From Oxobacter pfennigii (GTDB taxonomy: Bacteria > Bacillota > Clostridia > Clostridiales > Oxobacteraceae): a stretch of DNA of 64,000 bases. Below, piece after piece: positions 53,519 to 63,170 of this stretch. The stretch's first letter is position 1. Each line of letters starts with the position of its first letter. The DNA lies in the NCBI RefSeq assembly GCF_001317355.1, contig NZ_LKET01000014.1:92804-156803 (forward strand), given 5' to 3'. The notes beneath the pieces are model-generated. The model saw only the letters and a program-made list of their open reading frames with translations, did not search any database and had not been told where the DNA came from. The position numbers were made by a program, and so were the translations under genes.

Positions 53519-54145
53519 TTATGCCAGCTCTTTGGCTTTAATGGCGGCTCCGCCTGCATCCCTCGCATAGGCATCCGCGCCTATGGATGCGGCAAACTCC
53601 GGAGTAATGGGTGCTCCTCCCACCAGGACTTTAAAGCCAGTCAGACCGCTGTTTTTTACAGCCTCAACGGTTTCTTTCATGGCAGGCATAGTTGTGGTCA
53701 GAAGTCCGGATAGTGCCACCACTTTAACATCAGGATTGGAATTTATTGTTTCAAGAAATTTTTCTTTTGAAACGTCAACTCCGAGATCTATTACATCGAA
53801 GCCTGCACTGCCTATCATAAGTGCTACTAGGTTCTTACCGATATCATGCAAGTCTCCCGCAACAGTTCCTATGATGCATTTTCCCAATGACGGTGCTCCG
53901 CTGCCTGAAAGTATGGGTTTAAGTACTTCAACGCCTTTTTGCATGGCTTTTCCTGCAACAAGCATTTCTGGGACAAATATTTCTCCTGCTGAAAATTTGT
54001 CACCTACTACTCCCATGGCATCTACCATAGCGGAAAGTATGTCTTGAGCATCCTGTCCTTCGTCTAAAGCTTCCTGTACCAGGCCAGTTACCAATTTTGT
54101 CTTGCCGGCTGCTACACTTGATTTTATATCATCAATTTTTGACAT
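53519..54145 (-). CDS. Corrinoid (B12-binding) methyl-carrier protein, MtbC/MtvC type
   Basis: 208 residues, the usual size. The N-terminal helical cap (about 1-85) is followed by the B12-binding domain with the cobalt-ligand motif GTVAGDLHDIGKNLV (DxHxxG), VIDLGVDVSKEKF, LSGLLTTTMPAMKETVEA and VGGAPITPEFAASIGADAYARDA. It carries the methyl group on cobalamin between the two UroD-type methyltransferases that flank it. The activating enzyme that reduces inactive Co(II) corrinoid is not encoded in the window. Confidence 0.95.
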   Translation of the reverse strand: MSKIDDIKSSVAAGKTKLVTGLVQEALDEGQDAQDILSAMVDAMGVVGDKFSAGEIFVPEMLVAGKAMQKGVEVLKPILSGSGAPSLGKCIIGTVAGDLHDIGKNLVALMIGSAGFDVIDLGVDVSKEKFLETINSNPDVKVVALSGLLTTTMPAMKETVEAVKNSGLTGFKVLVGGAPITPEFAASIGADAYARDAGGAAIKAKELA

Positions 54146-54188
54146 TTATATATCCTCCTTTATTTGTACCTTTATAAAGAAATTTGAA

Positions 54189-55241
54189 TTATTTATAAAA
54201 CTTTTTCCCATATGTGTTTACTTCATCCTGCATCCATAGGTTGACCTGTTTGGCATGCTCACGCCATGCAGCCCGCCCTAAATACATACCGCAGAAGGCA
54301 TATCCGCCTCCGGGAGCCAGCTTATCAAGAGCTTCCCTTACGCATGAGCGTATTTCTTCTTCGCCTACATTAGCGGGATCTTTGGGCACAAAATCAAAAC
54401 CTCCGCATACAACCAGCTTTCCCTTGTATTTTTCCTTTATGGCCAGCAAGTCATTTCCTGTCTGGGCAGGATCCCAATATACCACTCCGAAATCCATCAT
54501 GTCTTCTAACTGGTCTTCACACCGTCCACAGTTATGGAACTGTACCGGGATTCCCCTGTTGACTGCATACTTTGACATTCTTGCATATATGGGCTTGAAT
54601 ATATCCCTGTATATTTCCATGGAGAAAAAGGGCTGATATTTATTGCATGAATCATCCAGCAAATAAAAGATGTCGGGCTTGTAGTATTCAACTACCTTTT
54701 CGCATATGGGTTCATAAAAATCGCATATCCAGTTTAAGAATTCCTTTACTGTTTCCGGTTCTTCCACCAGGGCACACAATGCTCCGGTAAATCCCATGTG
54801 GGCAACCAGATGCTGGAAGGGGCCAAATCCACCGCCGGATAAAACGGCTGTAGTTTTCCTGTTTATCCTCGCGGAATCTTTTTTAGCCATAGCCTCCCAG
54901 TCAATAGAATTAACGTCTACTTGTGGTTTCTTTACAACCTTATGCCATTGTGTTATGTCGTCAAGCTGAAAGTCCCAGGTTCTTGGTATAAACTGATAGC
55001 CTGTCTCCTCATTGGCTATATAAGGCACGCCCCACATATCGGTATACTCCAGAACTTCAGGTTTTCCGTCAGGTCCCATGGGCGGTCTTGTTCCGCTAAT
55101 TTCCGGCGCGCTGGGATTGCACATAAGTGCCGGAACGCTGTCATCGATGGCTCCCCAAATGCCTCCCATTGTCCACCATGGCACATACTCCGGCATTTCC
55201 CCCCGGCCTAACCTCAGATAATTTTCCTTGGCAGATAGCAT
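54189..55241 (-). CDS. UroD-type corrinoid methyltransferase (MtaA/MtvB-like), copy 1
   Basis: 350 residues with a strong AGGAGGG box. It contains VQFHNCGRCEDQLEDMMDFGVVYWDPAQTGNDLL, with the HNCGRC zinc motif, plus VCGGFDF and PGGGYAFCG. It is related to but clearly different from the protein at 52258-53271. One of the pair may demethylate the substrate and the other pass the methyl group on. Order of transcription: this gene, corrinoid protein, small ORF, second methyltransferase, transporter. Confidence 0.85.
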   Translation of the reverse strand: MLSAKENYLRLGRGEMPEYVPWWTMGGIWGAIDDSVPALMCNPSAPEISGTRPPMGPDGKPEVLEYTDMWGVPYIANEETGYQFIPRTWDFQLDDITQWHKVVKKPQVDVNSIDWEAMAKKDSARINRKTTAVLSGGGFGPFQHLVAHMGFTGALCALVEEPETVKEFLNWICDFYEPICEKVVEYYKPDIFYLLDDSCNKYQPFFSMEIYRDIFKPIYARMSKYAVNRGIPVQFHNCGRCEDQLEDMMDFGVVYWDPAQTGNDLLAIKEKYKGKLVVCGGFDFVPKDPANVGEEEIRSCVREALDKLAPGGGYAFCGMYLGRAAWREHAKQVNLWMQDEVNTYGKKFYK

Positions 55242-55573
55242 ATTTATCCCTCCTAAATTTAATTGGCGACAGAGGCTTGAATTATCTTTCAGACTAAATA
55301 ACGAATTAAAAGAACTTTTTCTCGAGACTTGCTAGGATTAAGGCAAAATAAGATAGGACTGTTTAGCAAAAAAGTTGTAAGAAATAAGTTAAAAGGATGC
55401 ATTTTTCAATGAAGCCCCAAGAAAAACAAGAGTTGATAATTCTTAAGCTTTCATCGCAATACTTAATTTTATAATATCATCATTAGCAAATTTAGGTAAA
55501 TATACAATAAAACCCAAATTTTATATGAAAATATGTGCTGCCAGCACATATGCCAATATGCTTTCAGGCCATG
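55242..55573. other. Gap between the PucR gene and the methyltransferase operon
   Basis: A 332-base gap with the hairpin at 55531-55551 and no clear consensus promoter on the minus strand. No cobalamin riboswitch signature was seen. The operon may use an activator-dependent promoter, which fits the adjacent PucR-type gene, but this is inferred. Confidence 0.4.
55531..55551 (-). terminator. Perfect palindrome after the PucR gene, likely terminator
   Basis: ATATGTGCTG and CAGCACATAT are perfect 10-bp arms around one base. On the minus strand TTTTC follows. It may instead be an operator for the downstream operon. Confidence 0.5.
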
Positions 55574-57019
55574 CTATTTAGACAGGAAAAAAAGCATCCT
55601 TATGGATGTCAGTATGTATTCCCTTGTGTATTTATCTCCGATATCATAGGCCATGTTAGCTATGATTTTATTGACACGGTAGGATAAGGTGTTTTTATGC
55701 ATGAAAAGGTTTTTTGATGCCTGAAGCAAAGAACGCTCACAAGCCAAATACTCTCCTAATGTTAAAAGCGAATCGTTATTTGCGCTTGGATTGCTGTTCC
55801 ATATTTCCAAAACATCAGGGTGACATGCATAATACTTTTCATCATTGTCCTTAGATGAAAGTATATAATCCAGTGCATGCTTGTAAAAAGTAAAGAACCG
55901 CGCTTCAGGATTTTTTTGGTAACCGTATTTTATAGCAAAATGAGCTTGTTTCACATATAAAGTCAGTTTGTTGAGGCTGTCAAATTGCAGACTGGTGCCA
56001 AAAATAGTCTCCAGGTTAAATATATAGGAGCTTCTTATTTTAGGTATGATTTCTTTAAAGAACATTTTGCTTTCGTTAAATAAAAGTACAAAATGGTCTT
56101 CCAGCCCAAAGGAGGGGGTGAAGTGAAGGTTGCTATTCAAATATTCCTGAATTAAGAGCATCGCATTTTTAGGTATATTGGGCTTTTTAAATGCTATGAT
56201 ACACATTCGATATTTATGGTTCTTTTTCCAGTTCATATACATGAGGAATTGATCTATTTCATCCTGGCTTACAGTTTGACCTTGTATCAGCTTAAGTATA
56301 TTGTTGTTTATAAATATTTTTTTATCTTCCCGGTTTATCCTATAAAGCACCCTTCCCATGATGTTGCACATATACTGCATAAGATGTATATCACCTTGGG
56401 TTAGCTTGCGCCAGTATTCTAAAACAGTAATCCGGCCATATACAACATTGTTATATCGAACCAGGGACATTAGTACACTTGCACGATCCCCGGTAGGGGG
56501 ATTAACACAATACAGCGGCTTATTAACAGGCTCTGCTTCCAATTTTTTAACTATATCCTCGAAAATATTATAGTTTGTAACGGACAGATATCCATATTCT
56601 GAAAGATGCTTCCATTCCGGATTCAAATCATAATCCACCTGGCCGCTCATAGCTAAAAGCTTATTGTTGCTGTCAACGAATACCAGAGGCGAACGAAAAA
56701 TATCCCAGCTCTCATCGATTATATTCTGAAAATTTTGAACCTCCATATTTCTGTAAAGCATCTCATCCCAGTCGGAATACTTATCAAAAATATTTTGTAT
56801 CAACTCCAGTGCGTCTTCCTTATCTATATTTTTTATACGTATATAATTGTTTTCTCCCTCACCCATGAGCAAGGCATCTTGTCCATTTTGTACCAGTACA
56901 AGACAGTCTTTTTTAAGCTCAAAATGCACGCTTTTATAGCGCCTTGCAGACTCATTTATATTAAATTCCGCATCTTTGCCTTCCAGCTGGTTGGCCACCA
57001 TCCACATGCTTATTTTCAT
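55574..57019 (-). CDS. PucR-family transcriptional regulator
   Basis: 481 residues. The C-terminal 60 residues form the PucR helix-turn-helix (LLTLGEYLACERSLLQASKNLFMHKNTLSYRVNKI). The middle part is a GGDEF-like/CdaR-type domain without an obvious catalytic motif, and the N-terminal 230 residues resemble a sensor region. Regulators of this type activate purine, sugar-acid or aromatic catabolism genes. It lies directly upstream of the methyltransferase operon on the same strand and is its probable activator. Confidence 0.85.
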   Translation of the reverse strand: MKISMWMVANQLEGKDAEFNINESARRYKSVHFELKKDCLVLVQNGQDALLMGEGENNYIRIKNIDKEDALELIQNIFDKYSDWDEMLYRNMEVQNFQNIIDESWDIFRSPLVFVDSNNKLLAMSGQVDYDLNPEWKHLSEYGYLSVTNYNIFEDIVKKLEAEPVNKPLYCVNPPTGDRASVLMSLVRYNNVVYGRITVLEYWRKLTQGDIHLMQYMCNIMGRVLYRINREDKKIFINNNILKLIQGQTVSQDEIDQFLMYMNWKKNHKYRMCIIAFKKPNIPKNAMLLIQEYLNSNLHFTPSFGLEDHFVLLFNESKMFFKEIIPKIRSSYIFNLETIFGTSLQFDSLNKLTLYVKQAHFAIKYGYQKNPEARFFTFYKHALDYILSSKDNDEKYYACHPDVLEIWNSNPSANNDSLLTLGEYLACERSLLQASKNLFMHKNTLSYRVNKIIANMAYDIGDKYTREYILTSIRMLFFLSK

Positions 57020-57434
57020 GACCGCCCACTCCTCTCATTAATATAATTGAACTGCATTTACAAAATCTTCTTTATTTATATATTACATTTTTTGCCATCA
57101 AATTGGAATATTTTAAACTTTTCAAATGTTAAATTTTTGAGGTTTTTTCAGTGTCCTAAATTTTGAATATACGCAAGTGCATTATATATAGCTTCCTTTA
57201 ATATCATTTCCTTTTATACAAGCTTCTGTTAATACAAGTTCTTGTTTATGCAAGTTCCCATTTATGTGAGTTTTCGTTTATGTATTTATGTTTATATTTA
57301 GGCTAAACCTATGATTATACACAGAAATAAATAATATTTATAATGCCATTTTATTATTGTTTTGTTTGTGTTAATATTCATTTAGGTGAATTATCTCAAA
57401 AATGAAACAATTATGCTGTTATCGAGGTGAAAAT
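57020..57434. other. Gap with a 16-base tandem repeat upstream of the U32 gene
   Basis: 415 bases between divergent genes. Four imperfect 16-base units stand head to tail: TTTATACAAGCTTCTG (57213), TTAATACAAGTTCTTG (57229), TTTATGCAAGTTCCCA (57245) and TTTATGTGAGTTTTCG (57261), with a partial fifth unit. The rest is AT-rich without a recognised element. Confidence 0.6.
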
Positions 57435-59363
57435 ATGACGAAATTTTTCAATGGAAAACCAATTGAACTACTGGCCCCTGCGGGCACAATGGATACCTTC
57501 AGACAAATGGTTAAAGCAAATTGCGATGCAATTTACCTTGGCGGCAAATCATTGAACATGAGGATGATGAGAAAGGGCTTCAACCTCTCTGACGAAGAAA
57601 TACTTGAAGCTGTGTATTTGGCCCATAACAATGATAAAAAAATATATATAACCGTTAATAATATGCTGAACGAATATGAAATAGATGAAGCAACTGAATA
57701 CCTTCATTTTTTAAGCAATGCCAAGATTGACGGTATAATCGTACAGGACTTTGCTGTTTTGCAGATATGCAGGGAACACAACCTAAAAAATTTTGAAATA
57801 CATTCCTCAGTAATGATGAATGTACACAATATTGAATTTGTAAAAAAGCTTAAAGAGTTCGGGGTGACAAGGGTAGTACTGTCAAGAGAGATGGATTTGA
57901 AATCCGTTAAATACCTTCAAAGCCAGACAGGTATCGAAACTGAATATTTTGTTCATGGAGACATGTGCATAGTAAACGGGGCAAATTGCTATTACAGCTC
58001 CATAGTTTTAGGCAACAGCTCCAACAGGGGAAGGTGCTTTAAACCCTGCCGCTGGGCTTATAAGTTAAAGAAGGACGGTTCTTTATACTCAACAGAATAC
58101 CCCCTTGCAGCAAAGGATATGTACATGTATGAGAACATACCCGAGCTTATTGAAGCAAATGTCACTTCTTTTAAAGTTGAAGGCCGCATGAGGGAAACGG
58201 ACTTTATCATCAACCTTGTAAACACCTACGGTGATGCCATAGACAGATATATAGACAACCCCTTGAATTATGACAGAAAAAAACAGGCTACGGAGTTATT
58301 TGAGCACAGAAAGCGCGACTTTACAACTGCTTATGCATTTAGCAAACCCGGATTGGATTTTATCAATACCCGGTACGAAGGCACCGGGAAGTTTTACTCT
58401 ACGGGCAAAGTATTTTCTTCTCCTACTGAAGAGCCTGAAATTGCAAACAGCACCATTGATGATGTAAGAGAAGAATTGGATAAATTCTCAGACCATAAAG
58501 CTTCAAATCAAAGGCTGTCTGTCAAAGTCAACAATTATGAGCAGGCTAAGCTTTGCATAGAACTTGGGGTTGACCGCATTTACCTTGCCTGTGAAGTTCT
58601 TGCCCCCAATACATTTATGACTTCAGAACAGCTTGAACATCTGGTAAGTATTAAAAACAACATCCAGATTTATCTCGATCTTCCCCAGATGATGAATGAG
58701 CTCCATTTTGATGTCATGGATCAATACCTTGAAAAATACGGTCATCTTTTTGATGGCCTGCTGGTTTCCAATTTAGGCTCCATAAAAAAATATGCCGGCA
58801 AATATCCTGTAATAACAAACTTCAGTTCAAACATATACAACCACAAAGCATTGGAGTTTTATGAAAATCAGGGTGTAAAAGAGGCTACGGCATCAATTGA
58901 AATAAAACGTAATGAGCTTTCAAAATTCTTAAGCATGGCAAAAATTCCTCTGGAATTAATAGTTCACGGGCCTTTAAAGGTTATGTACCTTGATCATAAC
59001 CTGTATGATAATGCCTCTGCTTTTGAAGCTTTTGAAAAAAGCGATAATAAATATGTAGACAACAGCATTCTGGTATTAGTTACCGATAAAGGTGAAAACC
59101 CGGTATATATAGACCAATACGGAAGAAACCATTTATTTACTTCCAAGGAGCTTTGCCTCATGCCTGTTTTGGATGCACTGGATTATGAATGCATAAAAAG
59201 GCTGCGCATAGAAGGCCAGACTTACACCATTGAGGAATTAAGGAGTATAATTGATATATATAAAAAGGCTATAAAGGATAAGAGCCAATGCCGTGTTTTA
59301 TTCAATGAAATGAAGTCAAAAAGGGCGGGCTTTACTTTAGGAGCCTTAAACTTTACGATATAA
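57435..59363 (+). CDS. U32 peptidase-family protein
   Basis: 642 residues from ATG at 57435, after GAGGTG. The ATG at 57402 has no site. The U32 signature is present in TEYFVHGDMCIVNGANCYYSS, with GRCFKPCRW and FKVEGRMRETDFI following. Length suggests the core U32 barrel plus a long C-terminal region. U32 proteins include collagenase-like peptidases and the RNA hydroxylation factors TrhP and RlhA, so peptidase activity is not certain. It is the first gene of a plus-strand cluster with an aminotransferase and an importer. Confidence 0.85.
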   Translation: MTKFFNGKPIELLAPAGTMDTFRQMVKANCDAIYLGGKSLNMRMMRKGFNLSDEEILEAVYLAHNNDKKIYITVNNMLNEYEIDEATEYLHFLSNAKIDGIIVQDFAVLQICREHNLKNFEIHSSVMMNVHNIEFVKKLKEFGVTRVVLSREMDLKSVKYLQSQTGIETEYFVHGDMCIVNGANCYYSSIVLGNSSNRGRCFKPCRWAYKLKKDGSLYSTEYPLAAKDMYMYENIPELIEANVTSFKVEGRMRETDFIINLVNTYGDAIDRYIDNPLNYDRKKQATELFEHRKRDFTTAYAFSKPGLDFINTRYEGTGKFYSTGKVFSSPTEEPEIANSTIDDVREELDKFSDHKASNQRLSVKVNNYEQAKLCIELGVDRIYLACEVLAPNTFMTSEQLEHLVSIKNNIQIYLDLPQMMNELHFDVMDQYLEKYGHLFDGLLVSNLGSIKKYAGKYPVITNFSSNIYNHKALEFYENQGVKEATASIEIKRNELSKFLSMAKIPLELIVHGPLKVMYLDHNLYDNASAFEAFEKSDNKYVDNSILVLVTDKGENPVYIDQYGRNHLFTSKELCLMPVLDALDYECIKRLRIEGQTYTIEELRSIIDIYKKAIKDKSQCRVLFNEMKSKRAGFTLGALNFTI

Positions 59364-59375
59364 GGAGTTGAAAAC

Positions 59376-60647
59376 ATGAGTTACATAGGACCGGAAAATA
59401 TACTATCCATTAGGCAGCAGTACTTCTTTCCTGCGACTTCCCATTTCTATAAAAACCCTCCTCAGATAGTGAAGGGTTTTATGCAGTATCTTTACGACCA
59501 GGATAATAAGAAATATACGGACTTTTACGGCGGTGTATCCGTAATGAACTGTGGCCACTCAAACCCTGAAATAATTAATGAAACTGCAGAACAGTTAAAG
59601 GACTTGCAGCATACCACCACATTATTTTTTACCCAGCCTATGGCTTTATTGGCTGAGGAACTGGCAAAAATACTTCCTGGAGATATTAAGAGGACTTTTT
59701 TTTGCGTTACAGGCTCTGAGGCTAACGAAGGAGCCATGGCGCTAGCTAGGCTTCATACCAAGAAGAATGGATTTATAGCATTAAACGGCGGCCTTCATGG
59801 CAGAACCCATTTAACATTGAGCGTCACCGGCATCCCCATGTGGAGGCTGGATGATAACCTGATGAAGGATAATATTTTCTTTATTGACAGGCCTTACTCT
59901 CCCGATGAAAGCTATGAAAAAGCCATGGAGAAATCGTTAGAGCAGCTGAAAAAGGTTTTAGAAGAGCATGGTAACAATATTGCCGCAATGATTTTAGAGC
60001 CAATACAGGGCAACGGCGGAATCATTATGTATCCTTTAAATTATTTAAAGGAAGTTAAAAGACTTTTGGAAAAGCATGGTGTATTGTTAATCATCGATGA
60101 AGTGCAGACAGGTTATGGCCGCACAGGCAAAATGTTTTGCATAGAGCATTATGATGTGGTGCCGGATATAATTGTTACTGCCAAAGCACTGGGAAACGGA
60201 ATCCCTATTTCCACATTTTCAACTACCGATGAAATTGCTCAATCATTTAACAAGCCTTCGGCTTCTACCTTTGGGGGAAATCCCGTGGCTGCTACTACAG
60301 CATTAAACGTGTTAAAATACATAAAAAGCCACGACCTTATCAGCAGAGCTGAAAAATTAGGTAAAATTTTAAAGCAGCAATTAGAGGAAATACCCTCTCC
60401 TTATATACAGGAAGTAAGAGGGATTGGATTGATGATAGGCGTTCAGATTCATGCTGTTGATGAAAACCAGCCTTCTCATGCAATAACGGATGTGATTTTG
60501 GAGGAAATGAAGGATTTAGGCTTCTTAATCGGTAAAAACGGTCTCGACAGAGATGTTTTGGCTTTCCAGCCGCCTCTTGTTGTTACAGAGGAAGATATAA
60601 ACGAAGTCGTTGCTGCTTTAAAAAAAGTATTGGCAAAATTATCATAA
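59376..60647 (+). CDS. Class III (omega) aminotransferase
   Basis: 423 residues. PLP motifs: VTGSEANEGAMALARLHT, LLIIDEVQTGYGRTGKMF and the lysine in TAKALGNGIPIS, then ASTFGGNPVAATTALNVL. It resembles the AGXT2 / alanine-glyoxylate / beta-amino-acid group. Class III members also include taurine:pyruvate aminotransferase, which would fit the adjacent SsuABC-type importer, but no residue decides this. It starts 12 bases after the U32 gene. Confidence 0.88.
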   Translation: MSYIGPENILSIRQQYFFPATSHFYKNPPQIVKGFMQYLYDQDNKKYTDFYGGVSVMNCGHSNPEIINETAEQLKDLQHTTTLFFTQPMALLAEELAKILPGDIKRTFFCVTGSEANEGAMALARLHTKKNGFIALNGGLHGRTHLTLSVTGIPMWRLDDNLMKDNIFFIDRPYSPDESYEKAMEKSLEQLKKVLEEHGNNIAAMILEPIQGNGGIIMYPLNYLKEVKRLLEKHGVLLIIDEVQTGYGRTGKMFCIEHYDVVPDIIVTAKALGNGIPISTFSTTDEIAQSFNKPSASTFGGNPVAATTALNVLKYIKSHDLISRAEKLGKILKQQLEEIPSPYIQEVRGIGLMIGVQIHAVDENQPSHAITDVILEEMKDLGFLIGKNGLDRDVLAFQPPLVVTEEDINEVVAALKKVLAKLS

Positions 60648-60675
60648 AAAAACTGAATAGGATGGAGAATAAAGA

Positions 60676-61623
60676 ATGAAATTTAAGAGATTATTTGCAT
60701 TACTGACTGCTTCAATTATTTCTGTATCCATGATCGCTTGTTCACCTTCGAATACTGGTGAAAGTACAGATAAAAAAACCTTGAATTTCGGAGCCATGTC
60801 GTCAGTTGACGTTATTCCTATGGTTATCGCAAATGAAAAGGGGTTTTATAAAGAGGAAGGCCTGGATATCAATCTTCAGATATTCAAAAGCGCCCAGGAC
60901 AGAGATGCGGCATTTCAGGCAGGAAGCCTTGACGGAATAATAGGCGATGAAGTTGCTATATGCCTGTATCAAAATGCTGATTTTGATGTTAAAATACTTG
61001 GAAATACAGACGGTGATTTTATGCTGGTGGCAGGAGCTCAGTCAGGTATAAAATCCATGAAGGATATAAAGGGGAAAAAAGTAGCCATTTCCGAAAAAAC
61101 TGTAATAGAAAATACACTTGATGTGCTGCTTGAAAAGAATTCCCTTACTCCGGAGGATGTTGTAAAAACTGTAATCCCGGCTATGCCCACAAGGCTTGAA
61201 ATGCTAAGAACTAACAATGTGGATGCTGCATTGCTTCCCGAGCCTTTTTCAACCCTTGCCATAAAGGATGGGGGTATTTTGCTCGGAAGTGCCGGCAGCC
61301 TTTCAACCTTTCCTTCAGTTACGGCTTTTACACAGCAGGCCATAGACGCAAAGTCGGATGAAATCAAAGCCTTTTACCGTGCTTATGATAAAGCGGTGGA
61401 TTATATAAACAATACTCCTGTGTCGGAATTTGAGGACATCATAATAAAAGCAGTAGGATATCCCGAGGATATGAAAGGCCAGATAGTTCTTCCGAAGTTG
61501 AGGAAGAATACCCTTCCTGCCGAGAGCGAAATCCAGGCTGTAATAGACTGGGCAAAGAAAAAGGGCATCATCCAAAAGGATTTGAATCCAAAAGACATGA
61601 CCTATGATATAAATGTAAAGTAG
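60676..61623 (+). CDS. ABC transporter solute-binding lipoprotein, NMT1/SsuA type
   Basis: 315 residues. Signal sequence with lipobox SMIAC, then LNFGAMSSVDVIPMVIANEKGFYKEEGLDINLQI, KDIKGKKVAISEKTVIENTLDVLL and LRTNNVDAALLPEPF, the pattern of thiamine-precursor, sulfonate and nitrate binding proteins. It forms a complete importer with the next two genes. Ligand unknown; no thiamine-pyrophosphate riboswitch precedes it. Confidence 0.88.
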   Translation: MKFKRLFALLTASIISVSMIACSPSNTGESTDKKTLNFGAMSSVDVIPMVIANEKGFYKEEGLDINLQIFKSAQDRDAAFQAGSLDGIIGDEVAICLYQNADFDVKILGNTDGDFMLVAGAQSGIKSMKDIKGKKVAISEKTVIENTLDVLLEKNSLTPEDVVKTVIPAMPTRLEMLRTNNVDAALLPEPFSTLAIKDGGILLGSAGSLSTFPSVTAFTQQAIDAKSDEIKAFYRAYDKAVDYINNTPVSEFEDIIIKAVGYPEDMKGQIVLPKLRKNTLPAESEIQAVIDWAKKKGIIQKDLNPKDMTYDINVK

Positions 61624-61637
61624 CCTTTGGAGGACTT

Positions 61638-62393
61638 ATGCTTGAAATAAATAATCTTTCCGTAACTTACAATTCCAATAAAAATAAGGTAAAGGCATTA
61701 GGTCCCGTAAGCATGGAAATTAAAGAAGGGGAAATATATGCGATAATCGGCCCTTCGGGCTGCGGTAAATCCACTTTACTTAATGTACTTAGCGGAATTA
61801 TTCAAAATTATGAAGGAAAAGTATTATTAAACAATGAGGTATTAAACCCAAAGCGGCACAGCATTGGGTTTATACCTCAAAACTTTGGACTTTTCCCATG
61901 GAAAACCGTCGAAAAAAACTATATGCTTTCCCTTGATATAAAAAAGAAGGCCATTGACCGTAATATTGCCGACAGGATTGACTATGTGCTGGATAAATTA
62001 AATATCCAGTCATTAAAGGACAGGTATCCCAATGAGTTAAGCGGGGGGCAAAAGCAAAGGGTATCTATTGCCCGTTCTTTTATAATGAACCCGGATCTGC
62101 TTTTAATGGACGAACCCTTTTCGGCACTGGATGCCTTAACAAGGGAGGAAGCCCAAGAGCTTTTTATCGGCTTATGGAATCAATATAAAATTACAACTCT
62201 GTTTGTAACCCATAGTATTGAAGAAGCTATTTTTATGGGCAAGAAGATAGTTATTATATCCCATTGTCCGGGTACCATAGTAAAAACAATAGACAATCCC
62301 CTTTTTAACACAGAAGATTTAAGGGAAAAGGAAGACTACCTGAAATTATCATCATATTTAAGAGGTATTATTAAAAAAGGATGGACGCTATGA
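61638..62393 (+). CDS. ABC transporter ATPase, SsuB/TauB type
   Basis: 251 residues: Walker A GPSGCGKST, Q-loop IPQNFGLFPW, signature LSGGQKQRVSIARSF, Walker B LLLMDEPFSALD and the switch histidine in LFVTHSIEEA. It has a TTTGGAGG box and ends overlapping the permease gene, so the two are coupled. Confidence 0.93.
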   Translation: MLEINNLSVTYNSNKNKVKALGPVSMEIKEGEIYAIIGPSGCGKSTLLNVLSGIIQNYEGKVLLNNEVLNPKRHSIGFIPQNFGLFPWKTVEKNYMLSLDIKKKAIDRNIADRIDYVLDKLNIQSLKDRYPNELSGGQKQRVSIARSFIMNPDLLLMDEPFSALDALTREEAQELFIGLWNQYKITTLFVTHSIEEAIFMGKKIVIISHCPGTIVKTIDNPLFNTEDLREKEDYLKLSSYLRGIIKKGWTL

Positions 62394-63130
62394 AGAAGGC
62401 AATAAAAAAAATCAGTATATTTTTACAGGGATTTTTGATGATAAATATCTTATGGTACTTGTTAGCTTATGTTGTAAAATTAAGAGTTCTTCCTTCTCCC
62501 ATAGAAGTATATTTAAATATTGGGCAATACAGTGAAAATCTTTATGCCAACGTTTTAGCCAGCCTTTACAGAGTGGCAGCAGGAATTGGCATTTCACTGA
62601 TACTTGGTGTCTCCATAGGCTTACTTATGGCGTATTCAAGGCTGTGGAATAAAATTTTAAATCCTTTTGTATATTTTTCATACCCTGTTCCTAAAACAGC
62701 CCTGCTTCCCATAATAATGCTTTTATTTGGTTTGGGTGATGTTTCTAAAATCATGATAATTGTTTTGATATTGGTATTTCAGATTATTGTATCTGTAAGA
62801 GATGCGGTACTTAATATCCCCTCGGATACATACGGACCCATAAAAAGCCTGGGAGCTTCAATTTTTCAAAGATTTGCCCATGTAACCATACCAGCAATAT
62901 TGCCGGAGCTTTTAACCAGCATCCGCTTATCCATAGGAACCGCCCTTTCAATATTGTTTTTTGCAGAAGGTTACGGCACCCAGAAAGGTATAGGCTATTT
63001 CATATTGGATGCCTGGGTCAGAATTGATTACAAGGGAATGTATTTAGGAATAATAGTTTTAAGTATCTTAGGCTTTATGCTGTTTATTGCAATTGATATT
63101 TTAGAAGAAACATTGTGCAAATGGAAATAA
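62390..63130 (+). CDS. ABC transporter permease, SsuC/TauC type
   Basis: About 246 residues. I prefer ATG at 62390 over 62381 because AAAAAAGGA is then well placed. About six membrane segments, with the coupling motif SLGASIFQRFAHVTIPAILPELLT near residue 160. Last gene of the plus-strand cluster. Confidence 0.9.
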   Translation: MKKAIKKISIFLQGFLMINILWYLLAYVVKLRVLPSPIEVYLNIGQYSENLYANVLASLYRVAAGIGISLILGVSIGLLMAYSRLWNKILNPFVYFSYPVPKTALLPIIMLLFGLGDVSKIMIIVLILVFQIIVSVRDAVLNIPSDTYGPIKSLGASIFQRFAHVTIPAILPELLTSIRLSIGTALSILFFAEGYGTQKGIGYFILDAWVRIDYKGMYLGIIVLSILGFMLFIAIDILEETLCKWK

Positions 63131-63131
63131 T

Positions 63132-63170
63132 ATTAAAAAGCTAAATCCAAAGAGGACTTAGCTTTTTAAT
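63132..63170. terminator. Bidirectional terminator after the importer genes
   Basis: ATTAAAAAGCTAA and TTAGCTTTTTAAT are perfect complements around a 13-base loop, between convergent genes. Confidence 0.85.

Noticed and set aside
55401..55474. Plus-strand 21-codon ORF upstream of the methyltransferase operon
   Set aside because: Its AAGGATG site is weak, no conserved feature is visible, and the strand is opposite to all neighbouring genes.
55242..55573. Cobalamin riboswitch upstream of the corrinoid methyltransferase operon
   Set aside because: No B12-box or other conserved element of that class is visible.
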